Positions 35,244 to 45,340 of a stretch of DNA of 64,000 bases are shown here, one piece after another. Positions within the stretch are counted from its first letter, which is position 1. Each line of letters starts with the position of its first letter. The notes beneath the pieces are model-generated. The model did not search any database. It had not been told where the DNA came from and saw only the letters and a program-made list of their open reading frames with translations. The position numbers and the translations under genes were made by a program. The DNA lies in the NCBI GenBank assembly GCA_016704345.1, contig JADJAH010000038.1, forward strand, positions 62,001 through 126,000. Reading direction: 5' to 3'. This stretch comes from Ignavibacteria bacterium. Lineage in GTDB: Bacteria; Bacteroidota; Ignavibacteria; Tepidaquicellales; Tepidaquicellaceae.

Positions 35244-38200
35244 TTACGGTCTGATCACACCTATGAAGTTGAATGCATTATTATCTGAAAATGTTGCATC
35301 TGTTCCGTCTGTTGAAAGATCACCATTAAGGTCAGTTGGAACATAACCTGAAACAAAATTGAATGCATCATTGTCGATGAGACTGTTATCTGCACCGTCA
35401 ACTGTTCCATCCTGATTAGGATCACCTGTATAGAACGAGTAGTCGCTTCCTACAAGAACCTGATTGCTTCCAAAAGCCTGTGAAGCAGCAGATGTGAAAT
35501 CATAGGAAAGTGAACCTGAAGTAAATGAAGGTGTGGACCCTGTCCATGTTTCAATTGAGTTTCTGTGTTTGACTGCAAAGTAGTAAGGGATTCCGCTTCC
35601 TGCGTTGATGAAACTGAAGGAGTTTGGTGTTCCCTGACCTGCAATTCCTCTTGCAACTCCCAATACTTCGTATGGAGCAATACTGCTTCTGAGTTCAACA
35701 TTAACAGTATCTTTTCCTGGGATTGCTTCGAAATTCATTGTAAGGTTTAGAGTAGCCAGAGTAAGCGGAGTTGCTGCTTCATCTGCGCCTTTGTATGTCT
35801 TTGTTGTGCTTCTTGTTGCACCGTCAATGTCGGTTGTAACTGCTGCAAGCGGAGGTGCTCCAAGGTTTGCGTCGTCACCGACTGAGGCTCCTGCAAGATG
35901 CAGGTCACCTGTTGCAACATTCACAAATGTTACTGCGGCAGAATTAGAGTAAATATCCTGACCGGTTGCTGTTCTCCATGAAGCAAGTGTTGGACAAAGT
36001 GTTGAAGCTCCTTTAAGTCCAATGTAAGAGTTTGCTCCGCCCGGTACATAAATGTCATTGTATGTTCCGATGTAGAAAGCATTTGTTGCGTTTCCTTCAT
36101 TAATGCCATAGCTTCTTGCGCCGGTATTTGAAACAATAGCGTTGACCAAGATGTTATTTCTTGCTTCGATATTAACGCCGCCCCCGAATGTTTGAAATGC
36201 AGCTGACGAGTAATTTGCACTTACGACATCTGAAAGATATACACTGTTGTGATACCATCTTACAACACCTGCACCGCCCTGCTGTGTGCTTCTGATACCT
36301 ACCAGACTGATTGTTGCACTTGCAGTAGCAGTATTGCCTCTCTTAACACCGGATACAAAGTTGTTAAAAATTGTGAGATTACCGGAGGTAAGACCGCTGG
36401 CCTGAATTCCAATCGGCCTTACAGCTGTGCTGCTGATGTTTGCAGATGATACTTCCTTAATGGTGTTATTGTAAATATTGCCGGTACTGTTCTGACCGGA
36501 CATTCCGATCGGTGACGCTGTACTGCCTGTATTTATTGCCTTAACGGAAGCCACAGTATTGTTAAATACACTTCCATTAGAAACATTACTGATAATTATT
36601 CCGATCGGTGAACCGGAAGTACCGGTAAGGTTGCTTCCGATAAAAGTGGTTTGACCAACAACGCAACCACTGATCTCAATATTGTCTTCTGTGGGAAGAG
36701 CCGGAGCTGTAAGTCCGAATATTCCGATACCTCTGTCAGATCTGTCAACAGTGATGTTCTGGTATTTGTTGTTGTTGTTTGCCTGTGTTGCGGCTGCAAC
36801 AGTTGACTGAAGAACTCCGTGTGAGAATCCGGGAGCTGATCCGCTTCCTCCGAGAAGAATTCTGGCACCTTTGATTGTGTTGTTCTGAGCTCCATTAGAA
36901 GTGCCACTGTTTGTAACGTAGTAACCGTACTCAACCTGATTTGCAGTTGAAGTACCTGCATCAACAACATCAATGTTTTCAAAAGTAATATAGTCAGCTC
37001 CACCGATTGCAATTGCATAATCGTTAACAGCCGCTGTGCCAACCGGATTTACAACTGCTCTTGCATCTGCTGAAACCGGTCCAACAAACTTAACAGTATT
37101 TGTTGAGCTTGTACCCGGGACAGAGAGCAGTGTTACTCTTTCCGGATAATTTGCACCTGCAACATTGAACACTACCGGACCTGAAACGCCGTTATTCTGC
37201 AAAGCAGTATCTGCCTGCAGGAAGGTCTGGAAGTTTACAGATGAAACTGGTAGAGAAGCATCAATTGTATAATTGCCTGACAATGGTGATGGTGTCTGCG
37301 TGGATTGATTTCCTGTTGCTGCTGTAGCGCTGAATTTTGTTTCATTGGCAGCATATACCTGAAAATAGTATAGTGTTCCGGGAGTCAGATTTATGAGACC
37401 GACCGATGTAGCATTTGCGGCGGCAGTACCTATGAAGTTGAAACTTACATTATCCGTTGACAAGTAAATCGGAAATCCTGTCTCATTGGAAGAATTATCT
37501 GTCCAGTTTAATGTCATCGCGGTTGTTGTAATGCCCGTGAAATTCAGACCTGACGGAGCATTAGGTGCTGTCTGAGCAGGAACTGAAAATGAGATCATTG
37601 AATTTGTTTCAGGAATTACCGCAAGAGCATTTGCTGCAGTATTGCTGAATGTTCCGGTGTTTGCTGTCTGTTGTGTTAGAAGTTCTGCAGCAGTCGGAAC
37701 TGCACTTAACGTTGCTGCATTGATACCGCTTGAATAAGTAAGTGCAGCAGTACCCAATGTCATTGTTCCATAGACATATTCAATGTGTCCATCGGATTCG
37801 TAAATCTTGATCTGGAAATTCATGTCAGGTGTTGTATTGGCACTGAAATCCATTCCAATGAATTCAACAGTAAGAATTCTGTTGCCAACTGTTCCTTCAG
37901 TCTTGTAGACGATACTTGATGAAAGTGATACAACCTGTAGATCATCGTAAATTGCAGCCAATGTATTGGTTGTTCCATTTGCAACAGAAAACTGAGTGTT
38001 TTCATATCCGTAAGAACCCGTACCTGCACCGGTTGCGCCAGATGTAGTATTGAAGGTAATGAAACCTGAAGTTGACACTCTGAAAGAATCTGATCTAACT
38101 CCATTGTAAACATATGAGAAGCCTATTGGCAGGCTATTGCTCATATTGTCGTCAATGTTTGTGGTGTTTCTCCAGGAAGAAATTGTGTTTGCTCCTGAAA

Positions 38201-38447
38201 GTGGTGTGTATGTGATACCGGTGGTTCTTGAAACTGAATAAAGATTTACCGCATCAGTGATCAGCGGTTTGTTTCCATTCCTTGAAGACTCTTTAAGAGC
38301 CTTTGGTGTCTTCATTTCATCATGAAATGTTACTGTGTTTTTGCCGTCCGTTGGATTTGGGACCAGAGCATCTTGTGCTTTCACGTATCCTGATGAAAGG
38401 ATCGATATTGCACATAGAATTAGTACAACAAAGTTTGCTTTTTTCAT
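35244..38447 (-). CDS. Large secreted beta-helix/FN3 protein with C-terminal double dockerin-like module
   Basis: This is a 1067-residue exported protein with a signal peptide (about 1-24, ending VKAQ). Residues about 50-290 form a beta domain (SWRNTTNIDDNMSNSLPIGF). A fibronectin type III domain follows (about 293-385: TMTLNWTDNSSNETG-like, LTPGTLYYFQVYA). Residues about 400-870 form a right-handed parallel beta-helix with many Asn-rich turns. A beta-sandwich (about 890-985) and two calcium-loop repeats follow (DPNQDGTVDGAD, DLNGDLSTDGTD), ending NFIGVIRP. The architecture suggests an adhesin or surface enzyme. Ala/Ser/Thr/Asn-rich composition fits an extracellular protein. Confidence 0.87.
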   Translation of the reverse strand: MKKANFVVLILCAISILSSGYVKAQDALVPNPTDGKNTVTFHDEMKTPKALKESSRNGNKPLITDAVNLYSVSRTTGITYTPLSGANTISSWRNTTNIDDNMSNSLPIGFSYVYNGVRSDSFRVSTSGFITFNTTSGATGAGTGSYGYENTQFSVANGTTNTLAAIYDDLQVVSLSSSIVYKTEGTVGNRILTVEFIGMDFSANTTPDMNFQIKIYESDGHIEYVYGTMTLGTAALTYSSGINAATLSAVPTAAELLTQQTANTGTFSNTAANALAVIPETNSMISFSVPAQTAPNAPSGLNFTGITTTAMTLNWTDNSSNETGFPIYLSTDNVSFNFIGTAAANATSVGLINLTPGTLYYFQVYAANETKFSATAATGNQSTQTPSPLSGNYTIDASLPVSSVNFQTFLQADTALQNNGVSGPVVFNVAGANYPERVTLLSVPGTSSTNTVKFVGPVSADARAVVNPVGTAAVNDYAIAIGGADYITFENIDVVDAGTSTANQVEYGYYVTNSGTSNGAQNNTIKGARILLGGSGSAPGFSHGVLQSTVAAATQANNNNKYQNITVDRSDRGIGIFGLTAPALPTEDNIEISGCVVGQTTFIGSNLTGTSGSPIGIIISNVSNGSVFNNTVASVKAINTGSTASPIGMSGQNSTGNIYNNTIKEVSSANISSTAVRPIGIQASGLTSGNLTIFNNFVSGVKRGNTATASATISLVGIRSTQQGGAGVVRWYHNSVYLSDVVSANYSSAAFQTFGGGVNIEARNNILVNAIVSNTGARSYGINEGNATNAFYIGTYNDIYVPGGANSYIGLKGASTLCPTLASWRTATGQDIYSNSAAVTFVNVATGDLHLAGASVGDDANLGAPPLAAVTTDIDGATRSTTKTYKGADEAATPLTLATLNLTMNFEAIPGKDTVNVELRSSIAPYEVLGVARGIAGQGTPNSFSFINAGSGIPYYFAVKHRNSIETWTGSTPSFTSGSLSYDFTSAASQAFGSNQVLVGSDYSFYTGDPNQDGTVDGADNSLIDNDAFNFVSGYVPTDLNGDLSTDGTDATFSDNNAFNFIGVIRP

Positions 38448-38926
38448 TTTCCCCTTTAAATTTGAGATTAAGCATTAACTTAATAAATGTTACTTAGAAT
38501 CTAAAGCCATATTTGTATTAATTTTCATCGTGATTTTCTTCAAAATGTCCTCCCAAAACTTAGCATTTCGCACCGCAGAATGTCTCCGGAGAATGATATT
38601 AAACAAAGTAAGAAGGAAGCACTCGAGAATAGAAACAGGTAGTGACTTTAGATTTAACTCGATTTTGTCCGGGTCATATATATTTGCTTAAGATTAGGCT
38701 TTGTCCATTGATTTTTTTCAAGGCAATTGTGAGCTTGACAGCAAAACTAATTTGACTCATAATTTAGGAGTAATTCAAGGTCAGATTGACTGGTATCGGA
38801 GTTATTGGAACTCAGTGACGTTTGAAAGAGGTTGGAGTTTGTACTTACAGCTACTTTGCTTTACCAAGTGAGTTCAAATTAAGCTATTTACAAATCAGTC
38901 TAAAAGAAAAAACTCAAATAAAAATA
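38448..38926. other. Intergenic region between two divergent secreted-protein genes
   Basis: This 479-base AT-rich spacer must hold promoters for both directions. I see no clear gene, tRNA or hairpin. A short frame runs in from 38822 in phase with the downstream peptidase, but it lacks a signal peptide and is probably untranslated. Confidence 0.4.
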
Positions 38927-40765
38927 ATGAAACGTAACAAATTACTTTTCCAGGCATCAATCATTGCAATTGCAGTATCTGCTTTTACCGGTTTCTCAGT
39001 ATTCAATGACGGTCCGGGCAGCAATGAGATAACAAAATCAGAGATCCTGGAGCATATAACTTATCTTGCCTCCGACGAACTTCAGGGAAGGTTTCCCGGG
39101 ACAGAAGGTGATCTCCTGACTCAAAAATATATCTCCGAAGAATTTTCAAAATATAAGCTCAAGTCGGCCGGTGACAATGGTTATGTTCAGCCGTTTGATA
39201 TGTATACGCATGTTCAGCTCTCCGGAAATAATACATTGAGCATGAATGTGAACGGCAACGAAGCAAAATATGAAGTTGAAAAAGACTTCATGCCATATGG
39301 ATTCTCAGGAAGCGGAAATGTTTCAGGTGACATTGTATTTGTAGGTTATGGAATTAGCACACCCGATGGAAAGTATAATGATTATACGGACAAAGACGGA
39401 AATCCAATTGATGTAAGCGGAAAAATTCTTCTGATGATGAGATATTCACCGGGCGGTTCGGATCCTCACAGTAATCCTTTTGAACAGTTTGAATCGGGAA
39501 GATTCAAGACCATGAAGGCAAAGGAAATGAATGCCGCCGGAGTCATATTCTTCAACGGACCAAATACGGGAGATGAAGACAAGCTTGCAAGAATGTCATT
39601 TGATAATGTTCTACATGATGCCGGGTTGCCCGTGATTAATTGCAAGAGAGATATCGCAAAGAAGATCTTTGATGCTAATGGTCTGGATATGAAAGCGATT
39701 CAGAATGAGATCGATTCTCTGAAATCACCGAATTCTATGTTCCTGACCAACGCGTCAGCTGCAATGGAAATTAAAGTAGAACCAGTGAAAGTGACTACGG
39801 ATAATATTCTCGGATTCCTCGAGGGAACAGACCCTGTTCTCAAGAATGAAGTTATAGTAATCGGCGCTCACAAAGATCACCTGGGACATGGACTGTACGG
39901 TTCTCTTTACAGCGGTTCAGACAAGCAGGTACACAACGGGGCTGACGACAACGCTTCGGGTACATCAGGGATGCTTGAGATTGCACAGAAGCTTTCATCC
40001 GACAGGAAAAATCTTAAGAGGAGTTATTTGTTTCTTGCATTTGGAGGTGAAGAGGCCGGACTACTTGGTTCCGCTTACTTTACAAAATCAGCAATCTTTG
40101 AAGGAAAAAACATTGTGGCAATGCTTAACATGGATATGATAGGAAGACTTGCAGATGATAAGCTTATTGTTTACGGTACCGGTTCATCACCTTTGTGGAC
40201 TAAGGCTCTGGACTCACTCAATTCAGGATATAATTTCAAACTTACATTCAGTGAGGAAAGCAGCGGGAGATCCGATCATGCAAGCTTCTACAGTAAGGAT
40301 GTTCCTGTTCTTCACTTCTTTACCGGTACGCACAAAGATTATCACTCACCTTCTGATGACGTTGCGCTTATAAATTCTGAAGGTGCCGCAAGAGTAACTT
40401 CACTTGTCTATGATATGGCAATTGCAGTTGACAAACTTTCTGCAAAGCCTGAGTTCACTAAGATTGTAGCTCAAAGCAACGAAGGTAAATCTATGGGAAG
40501 CGTCAAAGTTTATGTAGGGACAATTCCTGATTATTCATATTCCGGCAGCGGAATGAAAATATCCGGTGTAAAGGAAGGCGGACCTGCAGAGAAAGGGGGA
40601 CTCAAAGCTGAGGACATCATAATTAAATTTGGCGAGAACGAAGTCAAAGACATCTACGGCTACATGTATGCTATGAGCGGTTACAAACCCGGCGATGAAG
40701 TAACTGTAATCGTATTAAGGAATAGTGAAGAAGTACCTCTCAATATTATTTTGGGTTCCAGGTAA
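38927..40765 (+). CDS. Secreted M28-family aminopeptidase with PA-like and PDZ domains
   Basis: This encodes 612 residues. After a signal/anchor segment (about 8-28) comes the M28 fold split by a protease-associated domain (about 110-270: GDIVFVGYGISTPDGKYNDY). The metal ligands are visible: H in IGAHKDHLG, D in NGADDNASG, Glu pair in FGGEEAGLLG, D in LNMDMIGR and H in DYHSPSDD. A PDZ domain follows at the C-terminus (about 515-612: GVKEGGPAEKGGLKAEDI). It trims N-terminal residues from peptides outside the cytoplasm. It lacks the dockerin-like module of the other M28 protein. Confidence 0.92.
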   Translation: MKRNKLLFQASIIAIAVSAFTGFSVFNDGPGSNEITKSEILEHITYLASDELQGRFPGTEGDLLTQKYISEEFSKYKLKSAGDNGYVQPFDMYTHVQLSGNNTLSMNVNGNEAKYEVEKDFMPYGFSGSGNVSGDIVFVGYGISTPDGKYNDYTDKDGNPIDVSGKILLMMRYSPGGSDPHSNPFEQFESGRFKTMKAKEMNAAGVIFFNGPNTGDEDKLARMSFDNVLHDAGLPVINCKRDIAKKIFDANGLDMKAIQNEIDSLKSPNSMFLTNASAAMEIKVEPVKVTTDNILGFLEGTDPVLKNEVIVIGAHKDHLGHGLYGSLYSGSDKQVHNGADDNASGTSGMLEIAQKLSSDRKNLKRSYLFLAFGGEEAGLLGSAYFTKSAIFEGKNIVAMLNMDMIGRLADDKLIVYGTGSSPLWTKALDSLNSGYNFKLTFSEESSGRSDHASFYSKDVPVLHFFTGTHKDYHSPSDDVALINSEGAARVTSLVYDMAIAVDKLSAKPEFTKIVAQSNEGKSMGSVKVYVGTIPDYSYSGSGMKISGVKEGGPAEKGGLKAEDIIIKFGENEVKDIYGYMYAMSGYKPGDEVTVIVLRNSEEVPLNIILGSR

Positions 40766-40792
40766 GATTTCCAAATTTAAAATTTGAATACG

Positions 40793-40828
40793 AAGATGGG
40801 GAATAAGAATTTACTTATTCCCCATCTT
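40793..40828. terminator. Long perfect hairpin between convergent peptidase and nuoF genes
   Basis: AAGATGGGGAATAAG and CTTATTCCCCATCTT (40793-40807 and 40814-40828) form a perfect 15-bp stem with a six-base loop, AATTTA. There is no long T run. It probably serves both convergent genes. Confidence 0.75.
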
Positions 40829-40862
40829 GAATATTGTACAGAGTTGAAGTTTTGAACTTATC

Positions 40863-42257
40863 CTAAGAACTGAATCTCTCTGTTTCCGGATCATTAGCAT
40901 TCTCCTGTACCTTGCCCTGAAGGCTCTCCACTAAAGGATTTGTTTCATTTTTGACACGCATATACTCATCTGAATTTCTCAATCCGTGAACTTTGTTCAT
41001 AACAGGAACTTGTACATCCGGTCTTATCTTTGCTTCGAATTCCTTCCTGAATTTTCTGACAGTCCACTTGACAGGCCACGCCGCTGCATCTCCAAGTGCG
41101 CAGATCGTATTGCCTTCTATATTTTCGGCAACTGATATCAACAGATCAAGATCATTTTGCCTTCCGTAGCCGTCCATTATTCTTTGAAGAACCTTCAGCA
41201 TCCATCCGCATCCTTCACGGCATGGTGTACACTGCCCGCATGATTCGTGATAATAAAATTTAGTGATCCTTCTAAGTACATCAACGATGTCAGTATCTTC
41301 ATCCATGACAATTATGCCTGCAGTTCCAATAGCAGAACCAACAGCTTTAAGACTTTCAGCATCCATCTTCATCGTCAGAGACTCTTCCTTAGTAAGTGGC
41401 GGCATTGAAGAACCGCCGGGAATGATCATCTTGATATCCTTTCCGCCTCTGACTCCGCCGCAATAATCATTGATAATAGTCATCAATGGTGTACCTGACG
41501 GAAGTTCGTAAACTCCGGGTTTGTTCACATGCCCACTGACACCGAACAGCAAAGTGCCCGGCTGTTTTGGCTCACCGATCTTGCTGTACCATTCGCCGCC
41601 CTTGTTTATTATTTCGGGAACATTAGCAAGTGTCTCAATATTGTTTATGGTTGTTGGATTTCCCCAAACGCCAACTGCGGCCGGGAACGGAGGTTTGATC
41701 CTCGGGTATGCCCTCTTACCCTCTAGAGAATTCATTAATGAAGATTCCTCGCCGCAGATGTACGCACCAGCACCTTTGTGAACAAACATCTCTGTTGAGA
41801 AAGACGAGCCCATTATGTTTTTTCCGATAAATCCTTTTTCATAAGCCTCGGCAACACAGCGTTCTACAATATTTACCCATTTCCAATATTCACCTCTGAT
41901 GTAAACATAAATTGCAGCCACTCCCATAGCGTATGCCGCTATCAGTGCGCCCTCGATAAATTGATGAGGATTCCTTTCAAAGATCTCACGATCCTTAAAA
42001 CTTCCCGGCTCGCTTTCGTCGCCGTTACAGCATAAATATTTAGTCTTCTCATTTCCTTTTGGCATAAATCCCCACTTCATTCCCGTCGGGAATGCTGCTC
42101 CGCCTCGACCACGAAGTCCCGATTTCTTGACTTCTTCTATTACCTGATCCGGAGTCATGCCGTCGAGACACTTTTTCAGGCCGGAGTAACCGCCGTTTGA
42201 AATGTAAACATCAATCTTGTCAAGATCCGGAATATCTTTCAGAATTATCTTTTCCAT
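40863..42257 (-). CDS. nuoF: NADH-quinone oxidoreductase subunit F (NADH/FMN/4Fe-4S)
   Basis: This subunit of 464 residues oxidises NADH and passes electrons through FMN to the N3 cluster. GLRGRGGAAFPTGMKW (NADH/FMN glycine-rich loop), the CNGDESEPGSFKDRE stretch, GAGAYICGEESSL, and the cluster cysteines in CGQCTPCREGC plus NTICALGDA are all present. The frame opens at 42293, but starting there would overlap nuoE by 26 bases. The ATG at 42257 gives the usual N-terminus and a 10-base gap. It is the last gene of the nuo run on the minus strand. Confidence 0.95.
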   Translation of the reverse strand: MEKIILKDIPDLDKIDVYISNGGYSGLKKCLDGMTPDQVIEEVKKSGLRGRGGAAFPTGMKWGFMPKGNEKTKYLCCNGDESEPGSFKDREIFERNPHQFIEGALIAAYAMGVAAIYVYIRGEYWKWVNIVERCVAEAYEKGFIGKNIMGSSFSTEMFVHKGAGAYICGEESSLMNSLEGKRAYPRIKPPFPAAVGVWGNPTTINNIETLANVPEIINKGGEWYSKIGEPKQPGTLLFGVSGHVNKPGVYELPSGTPLMTIINDYCGGVRGGKDIKMIIPGGSSMPPLTKEESLTMKMDAESLKAVGSAIGTAGIIVMDEDTDIVDVLRRITKFYYHESCGQCTPCREGCGWMLKVLQRIMDGYGRQNDLDLLISVAENIEGNTICALGDAAAWPVKWTVRKFRKEFEAKIRPDVQVPVMNKVHGLRNSDEYMRVKNETNPLVESLQGKVQENANDPETERFSS

Positions 42258-42267
42258 TTGTAAAATA

Positions 42268-42765
42268 TCACTTTGAATTTTTGAGACTGTCAATCAACTG
42301 ATCCACATTATCTATTGTCAGATTTTCATAGAACTCTTTATTGTTCAGCTGAAGCATAGGAGCAGTTGCGCAACTTCCGAGGCATTCGACTTCTTCGATT
42401 GAGAACAGTCCATCTCCCGTAACTTCTTTGTTCTTTATTCCCAGTTTGCCGGAGATATGATTGAAGATCTCGTAGCCTCCTCTAAGCATGCAGGAAACAT
42501 TTGTGCAAACCTGAAGATGATTCTTCCCATAAGGTTTCTTGAAATACATTGTATAAAATGTTGCAACTCCAAGCACATGGTCATGGGGAAGATTAAGAAT
42601 ATCGCCGACATACTTCATCGCTTCCAGCGAGATCCAACCGTACTTTTCCTGAATCATCCACAGCAGCGGCATTACAGCCGCCATTGGTTTGGGATATTTA
42701 GATATGTGGAGATTAACTGTTTTCATTTCTTCCTCAGTGAACTGAGGAATGTATGTATTGTTCAT
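42268..42765 (-). CDS. nuoE: NADH-quinone oxidoreductase subunit E (2Fe-2S)
   Basis: This 165-residue thioredoxin-like subunit carries the N1a cluster. The four cysteines are in CTNVSC and CLGSC, with the usual spacing of about 40 residues between pairs. The N-terminal helical part (ISLEAMKYVGDILNLP) and VATFYTMYFKKP are typical. It lies between nuoD and nuoF. Confidence 0.95.
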   Translation of the reverse strand: MNNTYIPQFTEEEMKTVNLHISKYPKPMAAVMPLLWMIQEKYGWISLEAMKYVGDILNLPHDHVLGVATFYTMYFKKPYGKNHLQVCTNVSCMLRGGYEIFNHISGKLGIKNKEVTGDGLFSIEEVECLGSCATAPMLQLNNKEFYENLTIDNVDQLIDSLKNSK

Positions 42766-42812
42766 TTGTATCCTGAGATATTACGTTTGAGAAATTCAGT
42801 TACTTGTTAGAA

Positions 42813-44096
42813 TTATTTATCTGCTTCACCCATAACCGGATCCACGCTACCAATAATTACAACGGTATCCGATATCATACAATTATTCATCATCTCAGAA
42901 AGTGCCTGAAGATTGCTGAAACTTGGTGAACGGATCTTCATCCTCCAGGGGTGACCGCTGCCGTCGCTTATGAAATAGAATCCAAGCTCGCCTTTTGATG
43001 CTTCGATAGCAGAATAAGATTCACCAACAGGTGGGTTGACACCAAAATTTATTATCATGAAATCGTGTATGAGTTCTTCCATCTTTGTATAAACTCTGTC
43101 CTTCTTTGGAAGAACCTTTTTTGATTGTAGTGCATTGTGCGGTCCCGAAGGAATTTTCTCAAGGCATTGTCTGATAATTTTCACAGACTCTACCAGCTCT
43201 TCCACTCTGACATAATACCTTGCAAGGCAATCGCTGTCATTGTAAGTGGGCACTCTGAAATCAAGCTTATCGTAAACAAGATACGGCTCACATCTTCTTA
43301 AATCTCTTTCTATTCCGCAAGCTCTGATAAGTGGTCCTGTAAGACCCAATTCAATACATCTTTCCTTTGGAAGGTAGCCTATGCCTTCGCATCTGACTAT
43401 GAATATTTTATTTCTCTCAACAAGGTTTCGCATGTCATCAAGAGTTGCAGTTAACTCATCAAGAAACTGCTTTATACCGTTGAGTGCTTCATCTGTAACA
43501 TCCTGTGCAACACCGCCTATACGGGTATATGAAGTTGTAAATCTTGCTCCGCAGATTATGTCATACAGGTCGAGAATTTTTTCTCTTTCTCTGATTGCCC
43601 AAAGGAATGGAGTAACAGCTCCAATGTCCATAACAAGAGCGCCCATTGCAAGAAGATGAGATTGGATTCTTGCGAGTTCCGCAATTATCACGCGGATGTA
43701 CTGACCTCTCTCGGGAATCTCAAGATGAAGCAGCTTTTCCACAGCAAGCGCATAGCCTACGTTATTAGCCATCGGCGACAGATAATCCAGCCTGTCGGTA
43801 TGCGGAATAAACTCGTGGTACGAACATGATTCTGCAAGCTTCTCATAACCTCTGTGAAGATAGCCAAGCTCAGGTACACAGTTGACAACGGTTTCACCGT
43901 CAAGGCTAACCAGCAGGCGCAAAACACCGTGAGTAGCCGGATGCTGTGGTCCCATGTTGAGAACCATCTCATTGTCGAGAGCATCTGTAAACTGCACGTT
44001 GAGGTCTTTCGATTCTAATGCCTGAAGGATCTTTGATTTTGTGTTAGTACCGGCTGTTTCAGTTGATTTCAACTCGCCGGTTTCTGTTTGTGACAT
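42813..44096 (-). CDS. nuoD: NADH-quinone oxidoreductase subunit D (49 kDa)
   Basis: This 427-residue subunit forms the quinone site with NuoB. The text NMGPQHPATHGVLRLL (with the quinone-site His), PELGYLHRGYEKLAE, DRLDYLSPMANNVGYALAVE and the C-terminal SDGSGHPWRMKIRSPSF are hallmark motifs. An N-terminal extension of about 40 residues is polar and variable. nuoC lies 36 bases upstream. Confidence 0.96.
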   Translation of the reverse strand: MSQTETGELKSTETAGTNTKSKILQALESKDLNVQFTDALDNEMVLNMGPQHPATHGVLRLLVSLDGETVVNCVPELGYLHRGYEKLAESCSYHEFIPHTDRLDYLSPMANNVGYALAVEKLLHLEIPERGQYIRVIIAELARIQSHLLAMGALVMDIGAVTPFLWAIREREKILDLYDIICGARFTTSYTRIGGVAQDVTDEALNGIKQFLDELTATLDDMRNLVERNKIFIVRCEGIGYLPKERCIELGLTGPLIRACGIERDLRRCEPYLVYDKLDFRVPTYNDSDCLARYYVRVEELVESVKIIRQCLEKIPSGPHNALQSKKVLPKKDRVYTKMEELIHDFMIINFGVNPPVGESYSAIEASKGELGFYFISDGSGHPWRMKIRSPSFSNLQALSEMMNNCMISDTVVIIGSVDPVMGEADK

Positions 44097-44132
44097 ATGA
44101 GTATCTTAAGAAAATTTTTTTTAGTTGTGGAT

Positions 44133-44609
44133 TTATTTGTTGGGCAATGGAATTGAATCCGGAATTCCCATGAGAGGGAAATCTTTTCGCAACGGATGAT
44201 ATTCATAAGCTTCAGGCATATACATTCTGCGAAGGTCGGGATGATTTTCAAAGTTAATTCCCATGAGATCATACGCTTCACGTTCGTACCAGTTGGCTGA
44301 ATCCCAAACCTGCGACAGTGACTGCATTGCAGGACTCTTTGTATCGAGTCTCACCTTGACAAAAATTCTTTCGTTGTGTTCTATGGAAACCAGATTGTAA
44401 ATCATTTCAAATCTCAACTTCTTTGAGAACCTGTCAACACTTATTGCATCGACGCAGGAACGGAATCCGAGATCATTTTTAATTACCCGGCAGGCATCAA
44501 TAACGCTGTCTTTATCTATATAAAAACCGGGAGAACCGTTTGTATCAGAATATTCAGCTTCAAATTGCTGAAGTTTGCTTTTGAGAAGTTCAAGTCTTTC
44601 GATATTCAT
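44133..44609 (-). CDS. nuoC: NADH-quinone oxidoreductase subunit C (30 kDa)
   Basis: This peripheral-arm subunit has 158 residues. The conserved ANWYEREAYDLMGINFENHP and the C-terminal YHPLRKDFPLMG mark the family. It is not fused to NuoD. It begins the second half of the nuo set after a 242-base gap that carries a terminator, so it may depend on its own promoter. Confidence 0.95.
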   Translation of the reverse strand: MNIERLELLKSKLQQFEAEYSDTNGSPGFYIDKDSVIDACRVIKNDLGFRSCVDAISVDRFSKKLRFEMIYNLVSIEHNERIFVKVRLDTKSPAMQSLSQVWDSANWYEREAYDLMGINFENHPDLRRMYMPEAYEYHPLRKDFPLMGIPDSIPLPNK

Positions 44610-44654
44610 GAAATAAATTTGTGTAACTTACTTAATACGATTCTCATTTAAAAT

Positions 44655-44683
44655 AACAAAAAACCCGCAATATCAGCGGGTCT
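44655..44683 (-). terminator. Intrinsic terminator between nuoB and nuoC
   Basis: On the minus strand ACCCGC-TGATATT-GCGGGT forms a GC-rich stem (44681 to 44663) followed by TTTTTGTTATTTT. It lies between nuoB (ends 44852) and nuoC (starts 44609), in the direction of the genes. Confidence 0.82.
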
Positions 44684-44851
44684 GTTGAAATGTCCGGGCA
44701 CTGCTTTCCACAATTATTTTGATACCATTTTTTTGATGATTACGCTGTTTGAGAACATTCAAAACAAGCATCAACAATTTTGGGGGAAGCTGAAGCTGTG
44801 ATCAATAAAGAGTTGAAGACATTGAGTGACAAATAGGAAGCTCAATTAGAA

Positions 44852-45340
44852 TTAGTTGATTGAAAATGGTTTTCTGTCTCCGGAAGCAATTTTATCCTGA
44901 AGTGTCATTAAAGCTTTCAGAAGATTGTCAGGTCTTGGAGGACAACCGGCAACATATACATCTACCGGAAGAAAAAGGTCAATTCCCTGAACGACTGAAT
45001 ATGTCCTGTACATTCCGCCGCTTGAAGTACACGCCCCCATAGCGATTACCCATTTAGGATCAGGCATCTGATCATAGATTTTTCTAACCACCTGAGCCAT
45101 TTTGTAAGTTGTTGTTCCTGCAACTATCATTACATCTGATTGTCTGGGAGAAAATCTGAATACTTCACTTCCAAATCTGGATATATCAAATCTTGGTCCT
45201 GCGGCCGCCATCATTTCAATTGCGCAACATGAAATTCCCATAGGCATTGGCCAAAGTGCATTCTTTTGGCAGTATCTAATAAGCTCATCTATTTTGGCTG
45301 TTACAAATCCGTCTTTGGAAAGTTTATCTTCTAATCCCAT
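44852..45340 (-). CDS. nuoB: NADH-quinone oxidoreductase subunit B (N2 cluster)
   Basis: This 162-residue subunit carries the terminal N2 4Fe-4S cluster. The tandem Cys pair is in SCCAIEMM; further ligands are in GACTSSGGMY and AGCPPRPDN. GTTTYKMAQVVRKIYDQM is typical. Its start overlaps the nuoA stop by 10 bases, so the two are co-translated. Confidence 0.96.
   Translation of the reverse strand: MGLEDKLSKDGFVTAKIDELIRYCQKNALWPMPMGISCCAIEMMAAAGPRFDISRFGSEVFRFSPRQSDVMIVAGTTTYKMAQVVRKIYDQMPDPKWVIAMGACTSSGGMYRTYSVVQGIDLFLPVDVYVAGCPPRPDNLLKALMTLQDKIASGDRKPFSIN

Noticed and set aside
38822..38926. Upstream extension of the M28-PDZ peptidase
   Set aside because: It would add 35 residues before the signal segment; the ATG at 38927 starts directly at the signal.
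44860..45042. 60-codon + strand ORF over nuoB
   Set aside because: It lies antisense to the strongly conserved nuoB and has no features of its own.
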